Shown here: one piece after another, positions 44,395-54,318 of the stretch | Layout of the letters: each line of letters opens with the position of its first letter | Numbering within the stretch: position 1 is the stretch's first letter | Source of the DNA: Syntrophobacteraceae bacterium | GTDB lineage: Bacteria > Desulfobacterota > Syntrophobacteria > Syntrophobacterales > Syntrophobacteraceae | Length of the DNA stretch: 64,000 nucleotides | Direction of reading: 5' to 3' | Assembly: GCA_025454175.1 (NCBI GenBank) | Contig: JALOOX010000004.1 | Span: forward strand, 19,851 to 83,850 | Made by a program: the position numbers and the translations under genes | Notes under the pieces: model-generated | What the model was told of the DNA's origin: nothing | What the model saw: the letters and a program-made list of their open reading frames with translations, nothing else | The model's database searches: none

Positions 44395-46818
44395 ATGAGA
44401 AGACTCCAACGTATTGCCGGCCTGACAGCGGTGCTCATGGTCACCGTGGCGGCCGTTCTCCCATCAGGGACCGGGGCTGCTCCCCCAAAGGAAGGTCCCG
44501 TGGTGGTGGGACGTTTGTCCCACGTGGAGGGCGAACTGCTGAGTTATGTTTACGAACAGAAGGACTGGGTGCCCATACTGCAGGATGTGCCGTTCGGCCT
44601 GGAGGACACCCTTTACTCGGACCAGGACGCCAGGGCGGAGATCGTCTTCCCCAACAGCACCTGGATTCGAATCGGCGGCAACACGCAGATCCAGGCCATC
44701 GCCCTGGATGAGGACGTCACGGAAATCGATGTGGCTTCCGGAATTGCACGTTTCTACAACCGGGGAAGCCAGGGCGTCATCAAGGCCACGACTCCATTCG
44801 GTTTTGTTCTGGCTCCCGCCGGCTCCATGTTCGATCTCTACGTGGGGGACGAGTCGGTGGAAGTGATCGCCCTCCGAGAGTCCGTTGATTTCGTGCACGC
44901 CACGGGCCAGTCCCGTTACGAAGTACAGTCGGGCTCCTCCTCGCTGGTGGCCGACAACCGGGTCGTGGCCGCCGGTCAGGGAATGGTGGACGCCGAATTC
45001 GATGACTGGAACGGTCAGCGCGACAGCCTGTGGGCCAAGCGACTGGAGGTCAAGGGCGATTCCATTCGTTATCTCCCACCGCAGATGCGTGACGATGCCT
45101 ATGAGCTCGAGGAGAATGGGCGCTGGGATCGGGTTCAATACCAGGGTGAGTACCGTAACCTCTGGCGTCCCACCAGGGTGGGCCCCGAATGGAGGCCTTA
45201 CACCTACGGAAGGTGGACCTCCTACTACGGTGATCAGTGCTGGGTTCCCAGCGAGCCTTTCGGCTACACCACCCACCATTACGGCAACTGGGTGTTCATC
45301 GACAGATGGTACTGGGCTCCACCCGTGGCGAGCGTCAATGTCATCGTGGGCCGCCCCTGGACCGTCGGGTACGGCTGGTACCCCGGCCGCGTTTCCTGGC
45401 TCTACAGCGATACCAATGTGGGCTGGGTGCCCCTGGCACCCTATGAGCCCTACTACGCCAATCGCTACTGGGGCCCGAGCTCCGTGGCCGTCGCCACCAT
45501 GAACCTCGCGGCATCCGTGATCAACCTGGTTGCCCTGAGCAACCTGGACCACGCAGTCTTCGTGGGACGTCGGGACTTCTGGGGAGTGAACAACTATCAC
45601 ACCCATGTTGTCAAGAACATCAACAAGACCACCATCATCAACAACTACTACGGTTCGCCCGTCGTGGACCGCAGGGTGATCCGGGACTTCGACGACAGGC
45701 GGGATCGGTTCCACTATGTCAACAGGGATGTCAAGTTCAAACCGCACCGCTCGGTGGTGGAGAGGATCGACCGAAATCAGCGGCTGGCGGTTCGACAGGA
45801 GCGCATCGAGGCCCAGGCGCTGCTGCGCGATACTCGGAATGTGCGAAGGGGGGACGTGGACCGCGGTGTGAAGATGGAGCGCCCGAGGGTGACCAACCGG
45901 CTCGTCTCGGCGGACAGTGTCGACAGGCCGGCCTCCGAGCTGAAGTTCCAGCAGCGCGAGCTGAAGCGGCAGGAGCGTGAGCAGAGGGCCGTGGACCAGA
46001 GGGTCCTGCGCCAGCAGCAGCAACTGGAACGGCGCGAGGGCTCCGAGCGCACCAGGCCGGAGAGACCCAGCCGTGATACTCCGGATCAGCGCAGGATCGA
46101 AAGAGATGAGCGCCTGCAACAGCAGCAAGAGCGCCGCCAGATGCGCGAGGAGAGGGAGCAGACCCGGCCTGAGCGGCCCGATGCGGATCAGCGGCAGCAA
46201 CAGAGGGAAGAGAGACAGCGGCAGCTCGAGGAGCGCAGGCAGCTGAGGGAGCAGACCCGGCCTGAGCGGCCCGATACCGATCAGCGGCAGCAACAGAGGG
46301 AAGAGAGACAGCGGCAGCTCGAGGAGCGCAGGCAGCCGCGTCAGGACAGGGAGCAGACCCGGCCGGAGCGGCCCGATACCGATCAGCAGAGGCAGATGAG
46401 GGAAGAGAGGCAACGGCAGCAGCGCGAGCAACAACAGCAGCAAACAGAGCGCCAGCAGCAGGAGCAGCGTCGGCAGCAGCAACAGCAGCAGCGCCAGCAG
46501 CGCGAACAGGAGCAGCAGCTCAGGCAACAGCAGCAAATGGAGCGGCAGCAGCAGGAGCAGCGTCGGCAGATGCGCGACGACCGGCAGCAGCAACAGCAGC
46601 AGCGCCAGCAGCGCGAACAGGAACAGCAGCTCAGGCAGCAGCAGCAAATGGAGCGGCAGCAACAACAGCAGGAGCGCCGCCAGATGCGCGACGACCGGCA
46701 GCAGCAATTGCAGCAGCAACAGCAGCGCCAGCAGCGCGAAAAGGAACAGCAGCAGCAAAACAGGCGACGCCCAAAGGGCCAGGAAGAGCAGCCCCAGGAG
46801 GGAGCTCAGACCCAATAG
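44395..46818 (+). CDS. FecR-domain, tryptophan-rich (DUF6600-like) exported protein with Gln/Arg repeat tail
   Basis: An 807-residue protein: signal peptide (about 1-28), a FecR-type domain (about 40-200, with GLEDTLYSDQDARAEIVFPNSTWIRI), then repeated aromatic modules (GRWTSYYGDQCWVPSEPFGYTTHHYGNWVFIDRWYWAP and YGWYPGRVSWLYSDTNVGWVPLAPYEP), an NNY-rich linker, and about 300 residues almost only of Gln, Arg, Glu and Asp. The plan matches DUF6600-like envelope proteins of unknown function. The tail is low complexity with near-identical DNA repeats (46157-46390) and is likely to vary in length. AAGGAG is 6 bases before the ATG. Confidence 0.8.
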   Translation: MRRLQRIAGLTAVLMVTVAAVLPSGTGAAPPKEGPVVVGRLSHVEGELLSYVYEQKDWVPILQDVPFGLEDTLYSDQDARAEIVFPNSTWIRIGGNTQIQAIALDEDVTEIDVASGIARFYNRGSQGVIKATTPFGFVLAPAGSMFDLYVGDESVEVIALRESVDFVHATGQSRYEVQSGSSSLVADNRVVAAGQGMVDAEFDDWNGQRDSLWAKRLEVKGDSIRYLPPQMRDDAYELEENGRWDRVQYQGEYRNLWRPTRVGPEWRPYTYGRWTSYYGDQCWVPSEPFGYTTHHYGNWVFIDRWYWAPPVASVNVIVGRPWTVGYGWYPGRVSWLYSDTNVGWVPLAPYEPYYANRYWGPSSVAVATMNLAASVINLVALSNLDHAVFVGRRDFWGVNNYHTHVVKNINKTTIINNYYGSPVVDRRVIRDFDDRRDRFHYVNRDVKFKPHRSVVERIDRNQRLAVRQERIEAQALLRDTRNVRRGDVDRGVKMERPRVTNRLVSADSVDRPASELKFQQRELKRQEREQRAVDQRVLRQQQQLERREGSERTRPERPSRDTPDQRRIERDERLQQQQERRQMREEREQTRPERPDADQRQQQREERQRQLEERRQLREQTRPERPDTDQRQQQREERQRQLEERRQPRQDREQTRPERPDTDQQRQMREERQRQQREQQQQQTERQQQEQRRQQQQQQRQQREQEQQLRQQQQMERQQQEQRRQMRDDRQQQQQQRQQREQEQQLRQQQQMERQQQQQERRQMRDDRQQQLQQQQQRQQREKEQQQQNRRRPKGQEEQPQEGAQTQ
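46157..46390 (+). repeat. Tandem coding repeats in the Gln/Arg tail
   Basis: Three copies of a unit of about 93-100 bases, each starting GAGCAGACCCGGCC and encoding EQTRPERPDxDQ; the first two continue with QREERQRQLEERRQ. The first two copies are nearly identical at DNA level and the third is partial. Downstream (46400-46790) shorter CAG-rich units repeat. Confidence 0.75.
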
Positions 46819-46885
46819 CCAAGCCGGCCTTACCATGCCCGCCCTGGCAGGCTCCCGCCTCGTAAGCACGGGACCTGACCGACAT

Positions 46886-46925
46886 GAAACCGGGAGATTC
46901 GCGATGAAGCTCCCGGTTTCCTTAT
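46886..46925 (+). terminator. Terminator after the FecR-domain gene
   Basis: GAAACCGGGAG (46886-46896) pairs perfectly with 46910-46920 and is followed by CTTATCTT. Confidence 0.65.
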
Positions 46926-47015
46926 CTTGGGAGATACCCTCGGTCCGCGCTGTGCTCCCATGGCCCCGGCACGGGCAGCTTCAAAATCGTTTAACCCCTA
47001 TTAACCCCATCAGAT

Positions 47016-50000
47016 TCATGCGGAATTCGGCGCATCCTCCCGAATCAGCTGCAGGAGCTCCTCCGTGGTGATCTTGCCACTGATGTCGCTGCCGTCCAGC
47101 AGGCCGCTGGCCAGGTCCCTCTTGTCCCTGTGCAGCTTCACGATCTTTTCCTCGATGGTGTGTCGCGTCACCAGGCGATACACCGTCACGGGATGCCGTT
47201 GGCCGATGCGATGGGCCCGGTCCGAGGCCTGATCCTCGACAGCGGGATTCCACCAGGGATCCATGTGAATGACGTAGTCGGCCGCCGTCAGGTTGATCCC
47301 CAGCCCCCCGGCTTTGAGACTGATGAGAAAGAGGTCCCCCCTTCCCTCCTGGAACGCCTCGACCTGCTGCTGTCGTTCCCTCGGCGTCGTCGAGCCATCC
47401 AGGTAGCGGTAATCGATTCCCCTGCGATCCAGGTATTCCCGGATGAGCCCGAGATGCCCGACGAACTGGCTGAACACAAGGGCCTTGTGGTTGTTTTCGA
47501 GGAGCTCGGCCACGATCTCGCCAAACACCTGGAGCTTGGAGCTGGGAAGCGTCGTCTGGGGCATCACCAGGCGCGCGTTGCAGGCGGCCTGCCGCAATTT
47601 GGTGATCTCAGCCAGGATCCTGATGTGTTTCTGAGCTGCCGGAGAATCATCCAGTTCGAGGTGTTCGAGAGCTTTTCGACGCAGGGCTTCGTAGAAAGCC
47701 GCTTCCTCCGGGCTCATCTCCACCTGCAGCATCACCTCGGTCCTGGGCGGGAGCTCCTCCAGCACCTGGGATTTGACTCGCCGCAGGATGAAGGGTTGAA
47801 TGAGCTTTTTAAGACGTCTCCTGGCGTCGCGATCGTTGTTGCGCTCAATGGGAATGGCGAAACGCTCGTTGAATCGCTTCTGGGATCCCAGCAATCCCGG
47901 GTTGATGAAGTTGAAGAGCGTGTAGAATTCGCCCAGGTGGTTCTCGATGGGCGTCCCCGTCGTGATGAGCTTGAAGCCGCCCTTGAGGCTCATGGCGGCC
48001 TGGGATCGCTTGGTGGCCATGTTCTTGATGGCCTGGGCCTCGTCGAGGACGATGGTGTCCCAGTCCACGGAGCTCAGGAGCTCGGTCTCCTGCTGCAGCA
48101 GCCCATAGCTGCAGACCAGGACGTCATGGGGCCCGAGGCTCCGCACCAGCGATTCACGATGCGGCCCACCGAAGACCTGCACGCCGAGGGTAGGGGCGAA
48201 GCGTCCCGCTTCGTTCACCCAGTTCATGCAAACCGAGGTGGGCGCAACCACCAGGGTCGGTCCCCGTCCGGCTCGACTCAGGATGGCGCCCAGCGCCTGG
48301 ATCGTCTTTCCGAGGCCCATGTCGTCGGCCAGGCAGGCCCCCATTCCCAGGGAGGCCAGCCGCGCCAGCCAGCGGAATCCCTCCACCTGGTACTCGCGCA
48401 GCTTCGCCTTGAGTGTCGACGGCACCTCCGGAACGACCTGCTCCGCGTTCCGGAGGCTTTCGACGCGCATCGTCCATTGGTGGTCCGCATCCAGTTGCTC
48501 GATCCGATCCGTGAGGTCCCCCAGGGCCAGGCTGGCCAGGGGGTGGACCCTGAGCTCTTTTGACCGCCGGTCCGCAAAGGATTCGAGATCCTTGAGCCGC
48601 CGGTGCAGCTCCTGGCTCAGCGCCAGGTATTGCCCCTCGCTGAGCGGCACGAATCGGGAGTCGCTGGTGTGAATGAGCTCGATGAGTCGTTTCATGTCGA
48701 CGACCAGATCGTCTTCCAGCCGAAGCTCGCCGCTCATTTCGAACCAATCCACCTTCCCGCGGATCTTCATGCGCAGATGCTGAAAAGAGGCCTCACGGGT
48801 CACGCGAAGCTTTTCTCCCTCGGGCCATTCGACGATCACCACGTCCTCGTCCTGGAGGGTCTTGAGGTCCAGGAGAAGCTGGAGACAGTCGCCGGGGCTG
48901 TCGATCACCCAGTGACGATCCATGTCCGCCAGTCCGGCCAGGCTCGAGCAGCGGGCCTCGACCTCGTCGGCGAGCCGAGCCTCGGCCTTGAGGTCCCGCT
49001 TCGTCTGGAGCCGCGTGCCTTCGATTTCCGCCAGTACGTTCTCCGCTCCGATCCCGGGCTTCAGGTAAGGTCCGCCGCCGCCAAACGGGCGCACGTAGAT
49101 CTGCATGCGCAGTCCCTGTCCGGCGGGGAGCAGGTGGATGACGGGATGCCGGTGGGCCTCCACCGCCACCACCTCCCCGGAGGCCCCCTCGATGGACGAA
49201 TGAACGGTCACCAGCGCCGAGATGCCGGCAATGGCCGTCAGAACGTCCTCGGTGGCGGACGCGGGGACCTTGAGGCCTCTCTCCCCCAGTATCCGTGCGA
49301 TGCGTCGATGGTCCTCCGTCACCTGGACGACCTTGAATCGCGTGGGCGTTTCTTCCACCAGGAAGTAGTGCTCATCGGAAACGGGATGGGTGAACTTGAT
49401 TTCCACATGGTCACCTGCCTCGGAAACCACGACTTCAGGCTCTCCCCTGACGAACTGCACGGGCACGTTGGGCGCTTTTTCCAGGAAGAGCAGCGGATGC
49501 CCCACCAGCGAGGGCAGCAGCTTATCCCGTTCAAAGCGATACTCCGCGCCGTAGTAGATGTAATCCCGGATCAGGGAATCCCGGATGGCCTGGTCATGTG
49601 GAGAGAGGGGCTCCAGGCCGGTCCCTTTCTGAAACCTGGCGAGGGCCACCGGGCGCCCCCGGGTCCACTCCCCACGGACATTCCTCTTCTGTTCCAGTGG
49701 TTGCAGATCGAGGCGTCCATCGCGATGGTTCACCAGCCAGACGAGCCTCCGCTTCACCTGTTCGGGGGTCGCTTCCTCCCGCGTCGATGCAGCCACCTGG
49801 ATCAAGGCCTTCAGGCTTCGCCTCCATGGCTCCTCGATATTCAGCGAGCCGATGAGGGACCGCATGCCCGTCTCGTCGGCGATCTTCTCCACGATATTCC
49901 TGCGAAAGGGAGTGTCCTGCTCGGTCAGGCGAAGGAGCTCGGCGCATTCCATGGCCAGCCAGTTGAGATCCAGCCGCCGCGCGCCCATGAACAGGCGGCT

Positions 50001-51989
50001 CAACTGGTCCACCCGGTCCTGATCCAGGGCGCCGTCGAGCCAGAAGGATGCCAGGGCGCCGAGGAACACCGTGAGGGAGCCCGTGGCCCCCTGAACCCTC
50101 TTGAGGGCATCGCGGGCCAGGTCCGGCTCCATGTTGAGCACGTGCAGGATGCCCTTGATGCAGAGATACGCCCTCGAGAGGCTCGACCCCTGGGGGACTT
50201 TGGACTCGGCCCACGTGATGAGCTGGCCCAGGCGACCCAGCTGGCCCGGGTCACCCTGGATGATGCAGGCCAATGGGTAGAAGACCCCCTCCATGTCGGA
50301 AAAATAGGCGGTCTTCTTGCCCGTCAGCCGGCGCAGCTCTTTCAGGTCGGCGTCGTAGATCTCCAGGGCTCGAGCGACATCGCCTCGGAGAAGCGCCATC
50401 CATCCACGCAAACCTTCACCGAAGAAGTGCTTCTCATTCTCATCCAGGATGGCCTGGGCTTCACGGAGGCGCCCGGCCATCAACAATCGACCACAGAGCG
50501 CATGGAGGAGATCGGCCCGCTCGCTCGAGTCCACTCTCCCCGGCAGATTGGACTCGAGGACGTGGCGCAGGACTTCCCCGTCGGGCTCGAGATGAGTCAC
50601 GGCCTGACCGAAGACCGCTCGAACCGCCTGGACCTGAAGCCAGTGGGGCTGCTTGCCGAACCATGCCGGATCGAAAGGATTGCAGCAGATTTCCGCCACC
50701 GGGTCCGTCCCGGGAAGCTGCTGGGTGCATTGCGTGCCCAAAAGGTGGCCGGCCGACCTGACCACGGCCTGGTCCCCGAGGTACACCCCGATTCTCAGGT
50801 CCCTCAGGACGCGCCGGCAGTAAATCGACCGGGCGCCGAAATGCGCGCCGGTGAGTGGCAGCTCGTCGCGGACCGCTCTGGCAAGCTTCCCGAACGGTGT
50901 CCTTGGCTCGGCGACATGGCCGGGGGGAGAAGGAGTCCCACCCCGGGCTCGAAACTCGCCCATGAGGACGCCTTCGTTGGCCAGCTTGCGCACGGACGGC
51001 TCCCGGTCCTTCAGAAGCTTCACCTTGAGCTCCATGGCCCAGGGCTCGGTGCTCTTCATGAGGGTCAGCGCCAGGACCCTCCGAACGTCGGGATTCGTGT
51101 GTCTCTGGGCTCGTTCCAGGATCCTGCGAAGTCCCTCATGGCGATCGGGATTCATTCTCGCCGCCACTCGGACCGCGCAGGCAAAAGCGTGCCAATGCCT
51201 GAATTTGAGGGACTGGAGCAGGGGGATCACCCTCTCTCCGAGCAGGATAACCGCTTCGGCCGCTGACTCCCTGACCGTATGGTCCGCGGGGTGGCCGCGA
51301 TCCAGTCCCAGGTTCGCCAGGAGCAGTGAAGCCATTTCCTCCCAATCGGCCTCGTCCAGGGCCGAAACCTGTGGCAGAACCTCCTTGAACCGTAAGAGCG
51401 CCGTCAGACGGGAGCGCAGGTCACCCTCGCCGGAAAGGGACTGCCTCCACCGATCCAGGGACCATCCGGAGATGTCTTCCCTCGAAAAGGCCGAAAAGGC
51501 CATGGGCCCCAGGCACTCCTGGCAGAGGGGTCCCCGCATCGTCTTGAGCCAGGGCCCTGAAAGCCGCTTTTCGCAGTGGTGGCACCGATCCTTCACCGAA
51601 GCTTCCCGGGCCCAGGAGCTTCTCTCCTCGATTCCGGCGAGGAGCTGCCGTTCGTCGACGGTCTCCTCGGGCTCCATGGACTCCCGGCAGACGATCTCGA
51701 TGATGCCGCGATTCACCTGGTTGCCCGAGTCGATGAGCTTCAGGTCGAAAAGGCCTTGAAGACGCGGAACCAGAGCCCGAAGAGACGTGGTCCTCTCCCC
51801 GTGAGGCTCGATCTCTGATCTCTGCAGACACCTGAGGATCGTGGAATGGTTGACCGGCTCGAAAATCACCGCGAGCAACCGCAGCAAAGTCAGCTCGGCA
51901 GACTTCAGATTTCGGTAGGACTTGAGCAGCCTTTCACGGCGAAGCTCCTTCGCACTCACGTTGGTCCTCACAATGGGAAACGTCATCAT
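47016..51989 (-). CDS. Large SNF2-family ATPase with zinc-ribbon and repeat-rich N-terminus
   Basis: A 1657-residue protein. The C-terminal ~460 residues are a complete SNF2 motor: LREYQVEGFRWLARL, Walker A DDMGLGKT near 1222, VLDEAQAIKN, a second RecA lobe, and HRIGQRHPVTVYRLV near the end. The first ~1200 residues have a Cys4 ribbon (CHHC near 136, CQEC near 159), a HEAT-like segment (about 240-350), and long helical and mixed regions I cannot name. Bacterial SNF2 proteins displace proteins from nucleic acids or act in defence systems. It follows the methyltransferase gene by 14 bases and may be co-transcribed. No companion defence gene is evident. Confidence 0.9.
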   Translation of the reverse strand: MMTFPIVRTNVSAKELRRERLLKSYRNLKSAELTLLRLLAVIFEPVNHSTILRCLQRSEIEPHGERTTSLRALVPRLQGLFDLKLIDSGNQVNRGIIEIVCRESMEPEETVDERQLLAGIEERSSWAREASVKDRCHHCEKRLSGPWLKTMRGPLCQECLGPMAFSAFSREDISGWSLDRWRQSLSGEGDLRSRLTALLRFKEVLPQVSALDEADWEEMASLLLANLGLDRGHPADHTVRESAAEAVILLGERVIPLLQSLKFRHWHAFACAVRVAARMNPDRHEGLRRILERAQRHTNPDVRRVLALTLMKSTEPWAMELKVKLLKDREPSVRKLANEGVLMGEFRARGGTPSPPGHVAEPRTPFGKLARAVRDELPLTGAHFGARSIYCRRVLRDLRIGVYLGDQAVVRSAGHLLGTQCTQQLPGTDPVAEICCNPFDPAWFGKQPHWLQVQAVRAVFGQAVTHLEPDGEVLRHVLESNLPGRVDSSERADLLHALCGRLLMAGRLREAQAILDENEKHFFGEGLRGWMALLRGDVARALEIYDADLKELRRLTGKKTAYFSDMEGVFYPLACIIQGDPGQLGRLGQLITWAESKVPQGSSLSRAYLCIKGILHVLNMEPDLARDALKRVQGATGSLTVFLGALASFWLDGALDQDRVDQLSRLFMGARRLDLNWLAMECAELLRLTEQDTPFRRNIVEKIADETGMRSLIGSLNIEEPWRRSLKALIQVAASTREEATPEQVKRRLVWLVNHRDGRLDLQPLEQKRNVRGEWTRGRPVALARFQKGTGLEPLSPHDQAIRDSLIRDYIYYGAEYRFERDKLLPSLVGHPLLFLEKAPNVPVQFVRGEPEVVVSEAGDHVEIKFTHPVSDEHYFLVEETPTRFKVVQVTEDHRRIARILGERGLKVPASATEDVLTAIAGISALVTVHSSIEGASGEVVAVEAHRHPVIHLLPAGQGLRMQIYVRPFGGGGPYLKPGIGAENVLAEIEGTRLQTKRDLKAEARLADEVEARCSSLAGLADMDRHWVIDSPGDCLQLLLDLKTLQDEDVVIVEWPEGEKLRVTREASFQHLRMKIRGKVDWFEMSGELRLEDDLVVDMKRLIELIHTSDSRFVPLSEGQYLALSQELHRRLKDLESFADRRSKELRVHPLASLALGDLTDRIEQLDADHQWTMRVESLRNAEQVVPEVPSTLKAKLREYQVEGFRWLARLASLGMGACLADDMGLGKTIQALGAILSRAGRGPTLVVAPTSVCMNWVNEAGRFAPTLGVQVFGGPHRESLVRSLGPHDVLVCSYGLLQQETELLSSVDWDTIVLDEAQAIKNMATKRSQAAMSLKGGFKLITTGTPIENHLGEFYTLFNFINPGLLGSQKRFNERFAIPIERNNDRDARRRLKKLIQPFILRRVKSQVLEELPPRTEVMLQVEMSPEEAAFYEALRRKALEHLELDDSPAAQKHIRILAEITKLRQAACNARLVMPQTTLPSSKLQVFGEIVAELLENNHKALVFSQFVGHLGLIREYLDRRGIDYRYLDGSTTPRERQQQVEAFQEGRGDLFLISLKAGGLGINLTAADYVIHMDPWWNPAVEDQASDRAHRIGQRHPVTVYRLVTRHTIEEKIVKLHRDKRDLASGLLDGSDISGKITTEELLQLIREDAPNSA

Positions 51990-52003
51990 GGAGCCGGATA
52001 GCT

Positions 52004-53236
52004 TCAGTTCACATCACCGATCACAACGGTCACGGGAGATCCGCCGTGAAGGATCTTCCAATAACGGGCCGACGGCAACCGGAGCTTCGCGGCCGACTCC
52101 CGGTCGGGAGCCAGCACAACGGCCCGCCAGCCCCGGAAAGCCTTCCGAAGGTGAGCCCCCGCCTGCTCATAGGTCTTCTGTGGGGCTTCCTTGAGACGCC
52201 TGCCATAGGGTGGATTCAGCAGCACCGTCCCCCCTTTCAGCCCCAGCCGCCCGGGATCCCACTCGAAGAAGTCGTCCAGCGCCCACTGGATGTCTCTTTC
52301 CACCCCGGCTCGGGCTGCGTTGGCGAGGCTTATCTCCAGCGAGCGAGGATCACGGTCGACGCCAAGGACGGGGGCCGTCATCTGAGGGGCAGCCTGCTCC
52401 AGCGCCTTTCTCCTGAGGTAATCCCAGGTCCTGTCCTCGAAGGAGGGCCACCTTTGAAAAAGAAATGAACGGCCCGCCGCGGGTGGAATCCGACGGGCCA
52501 TCAGGCATGCTTCGATGGCAAAGGTCCCCGACCCGCACATCCCGTCCACCAGTGGAGTGTGCCCCACCCAGCCCGAGCGCATCAGGATGGCGGCCGCCAG
52601 GGTTTCCCGAAGGGGCGCCCCGGCATGCTCCAGGCGGTAGCCCCTCTGGTGCAGATGCCCACCCGTCATATCCAGGCTGACCTCGCACGCGTTGTCCTCC
52701 AAATGTACCAGGAGCCGCTGCCTCTTCAAGGGATCGGAGGAAGCTTCGCCGGACAGCGCGGCATCATCGGATTTCAGCTGAGGCGGCGCCTGCATTCCCA
52801 GCGAATCTAAGCGGCGCTGGATGGCACGATAAACCGTCCTGACCACGGCACCCTCGTGCTCAATCCGAGAGCGGGCCACGTGACTCTCCACGCTCAGCGG
52901 AATCCCGGGGGGCAGCCACAGCTCCCACCTCATGGCAAGGCAATGCTTGAAAAGCTCCTCGACCGCTCCGGCTCGAAACCGGGCGATGCGGCAGAGAATG
53001 CGGCTGGCGGTGCGAAGCCAGAGGTTCGCCGCATAGCCCATCCTGAGCTTCCCGGTAAACTCCACCCCGGCCGGGGTTCTCTCCGCCGACGGAAACCCGA
53101 GAGCCAGCAGTTCGTCGAGGCACAGCGGGATCAGCTCGGGCGGGGCCACCGCCAGGAAACGGTGATCCGGACCGGTCACGTGCCGCCGGATCTGCCTTTC
53201 CATGGCCTTGCTCACATCGTGAAAAGGCTCGCCCAT
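52004..53236 (-). CDS. RlmL/RlmK-type 23S rRNA (guanine-N2) methyltransferase with THUMP domain
   Basis: Methylates guanine N2 in 23S rRNA. The ~411-residue protein starts with a ferredoxin-like/THUMP RNA-binding region (about 15-165) and ends in a Rossmann methyltransferase with VDGMCGSGTFAIEACLMA and the target-base motif NPPYGRRL. This is the RlmL N-terminal half without the RlmK fusion. I used the ATG at 53236. A TTG at 53254 with GGAGGA 6 bases upstream is an equally plausible start and would add six residues. Confidence 0.88.
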   Translation of the reverse strand: MGEPFHDVSKAMERQIRRHVTGPDHRFLAVAPPELIPLCLDELLALGFPSAERTPAGVEFTGKLRMGYAANLWLRTASRILCRIARFRAGAVEELFKHCLAMRWELWLPPGIPLSVESHVARSRIEHEGAVVRTVYRAIQRRLDSLGMQAPPQLKSDDAALSGEASSDPLKRQRLLVHLEDNACEVSLDMTGGHLHQRGYRLEHAGAPLRETLAAAILMRSGWVGHTPLVDGMCGSGTFAIEACLMARRIPPAAGRSFLFQRWPSFEDRTWDYLRRKALEQAAPQMTAPVLGVDRDPRSLEISLANAARAGVERDIQWALDDFFEWDPGRLGLKGGTVLLNPPYGRRLKEAPQKTYEQAGAHLRKAFRGWRAVVLAPDRESAAKLRLPSARYWKILHGGSPVTVVIGDVN

Positions 53237-53320
53237 TCCGTTTTCTTCCGGCAAGGTCAATCCTCCGCGTGGAAAACCCGGTGGCTCAGGGGTGAATTTT
53301 AATGGGATCGGTTGACGTGC

Positions 53321-53347
53321 TTGACGAAAAGCGGCCCGTCCTATAAT
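53321..53347 (+). promoter_or_regulatory. Promoter of the deacetylase-radical SAM cassette
   Basis: TTGACG (53321-53326), a 15-base spacer and a perfect TATAAT (53342-53347). The spacer is short, but both boxes match well. The leader to the first start is about 110 bases. Confidence 0.55.
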
Positions 53348-53463
53348 CTGGGTCCTGTTCGGAAGCAGGGGTCCCAGCTCGGACTTGCCGCCCCCCCTTT
53401 GATCGCCATTGCGCTCATCCCAGACCATCCGTTCAGAAGTGCCGCGAAGAGGAGTGCCATAAT

Positions 53464-54318
53464 TTGCAGAAGAGTTCCACCGCTATTATGCCGAGCTTCG
53501 ATTTGCCGGGCCACTTCCGCCCCAGGCACTGTTCAGTCCTCTGGCAGGCCCCACTGAACGACTGGCGAAAGCGGTTGCATGAGGCAGCGGAGCGCTGGAC
53601 CGGCAATCATGTCCCCACTGTTTTTTTCAGGGCGGACGACATCGGAGCCGGGGGGCGTGCTTTCGAGGCTATTTGCCGCCTGTTCAGACACCACCAGACG
53701 CCGATCGCCATGGCGGTGGTGCCGGCATGGCTCAGCCAGGTCCGCAAGGAACAGCTCTTCCGTTCGGCTCCCCTGGAGGAGCCCCTCTGGGGATGGCACC
53801 AGCACGGATGGCGACACGTGAACTGGCAGAGGACAGGAAAGAAGTCTGAATTCGGAGAGCAGCGCCCCTTCGAGAAGCAGTGGCGAGACATCTGGCAGGG
53901 ACGCCAGAAGATGGAGGAAATTTTCCTCGACCGATTCATCCCGGTCTTCACACCCCCGTGGAACCGCCTCTCGCCGCTGACCGTCAAGATCGTGCAGCAG
54001 CTGAACTTCAGGGGAATCTCCCTGGCGGGTCCGCTGCCCCGGGGAGCCCGCCAGCCGTCGGGCCTGACGAACCTTCGGGTCCAGATCGACCTCCACACCC
54101 GGAAGTCCAGGGACCCCGAGCAGGATTATCTCGATCTGCTGGATGAGATCACGGCGATGATGGGGAGGAAGGAGCCCGTCGGCATCATGGTCCACCACCA
54201 GCGAATGAGCCTGTTCGCCTTCGACTTCCTGCACGAGCTCCTGACGCTCCTCAACCATCAGAGCCAGGTCGACCTGCGGGGATTCCGAAACATCCTGGAA
54301 AAGAAAGATGCCCGGTAG
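53464..54318 (+). CDS. Polysaccharide deacetylase-like protein (DUF2334-like)
   Basis: A 284-residue NodB-like protein without signal peptide. Metal and catalytic elements seen are FFRADDIG (Asp58-Asp59), the zinc motif region WHQHGWRH (His112 to His118), and VFTPPWNR (about 161-168), which in the family positions the catalytic base. Members remove N-acetyl or related groups from sugars, but some act on small molecules. The cytoplasmic location and two overlapping radical SAM genes suggest an unusual substrate. A TTG at 53464 with GAAGAGGAG 9 bases upstream is used; an ATG at 53488 is possible. Confidence 0.72.
   Translation: MQKSSTAIMPSFDLPGHFRPRHCSVLWQAPLNDWRKRLHEAAERWTGNHVPTVFFRADDIGAGGRAFEAICRLFRHHQTPIAMAVVPAWLSQVRKEQLFRSAPLEEPLWGWHQHGWRHVNWQRTGKKSEFGEQRPFEKQWRDIWQGRQKMEEIFLDRFIPVFTPPWNRLSPLTVKIVQQLNFRGISLAGPLPRGARQPSGLTNLRVQIDLHTRKSRDPEQDYLDLLDEITAMMGRKEPVGIMVHHQRMSLFAFDFLHELLTLLNHQSQVDLRGFRNILEKKDAR

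Noticed and set aside
46157..46800. Repeated units that could be read as a CRISPR or satellite array
   Set aside because: The units are in frame with a protein and have no constant-length unique spacers.
44464..46869. 801-codon Leu-rich open frame on the minus strand
   Set aside because: It is the complement of the FecR/Gln-Arg gene; the Leu runs are simply the reverse complement of CAG codons.
48603..51266. 887-codon plus-strand frame inside the SNF2 gene
   Set aside because: It is antisense to an intact SNF2 motor with all motifs in the minus-strand frame.
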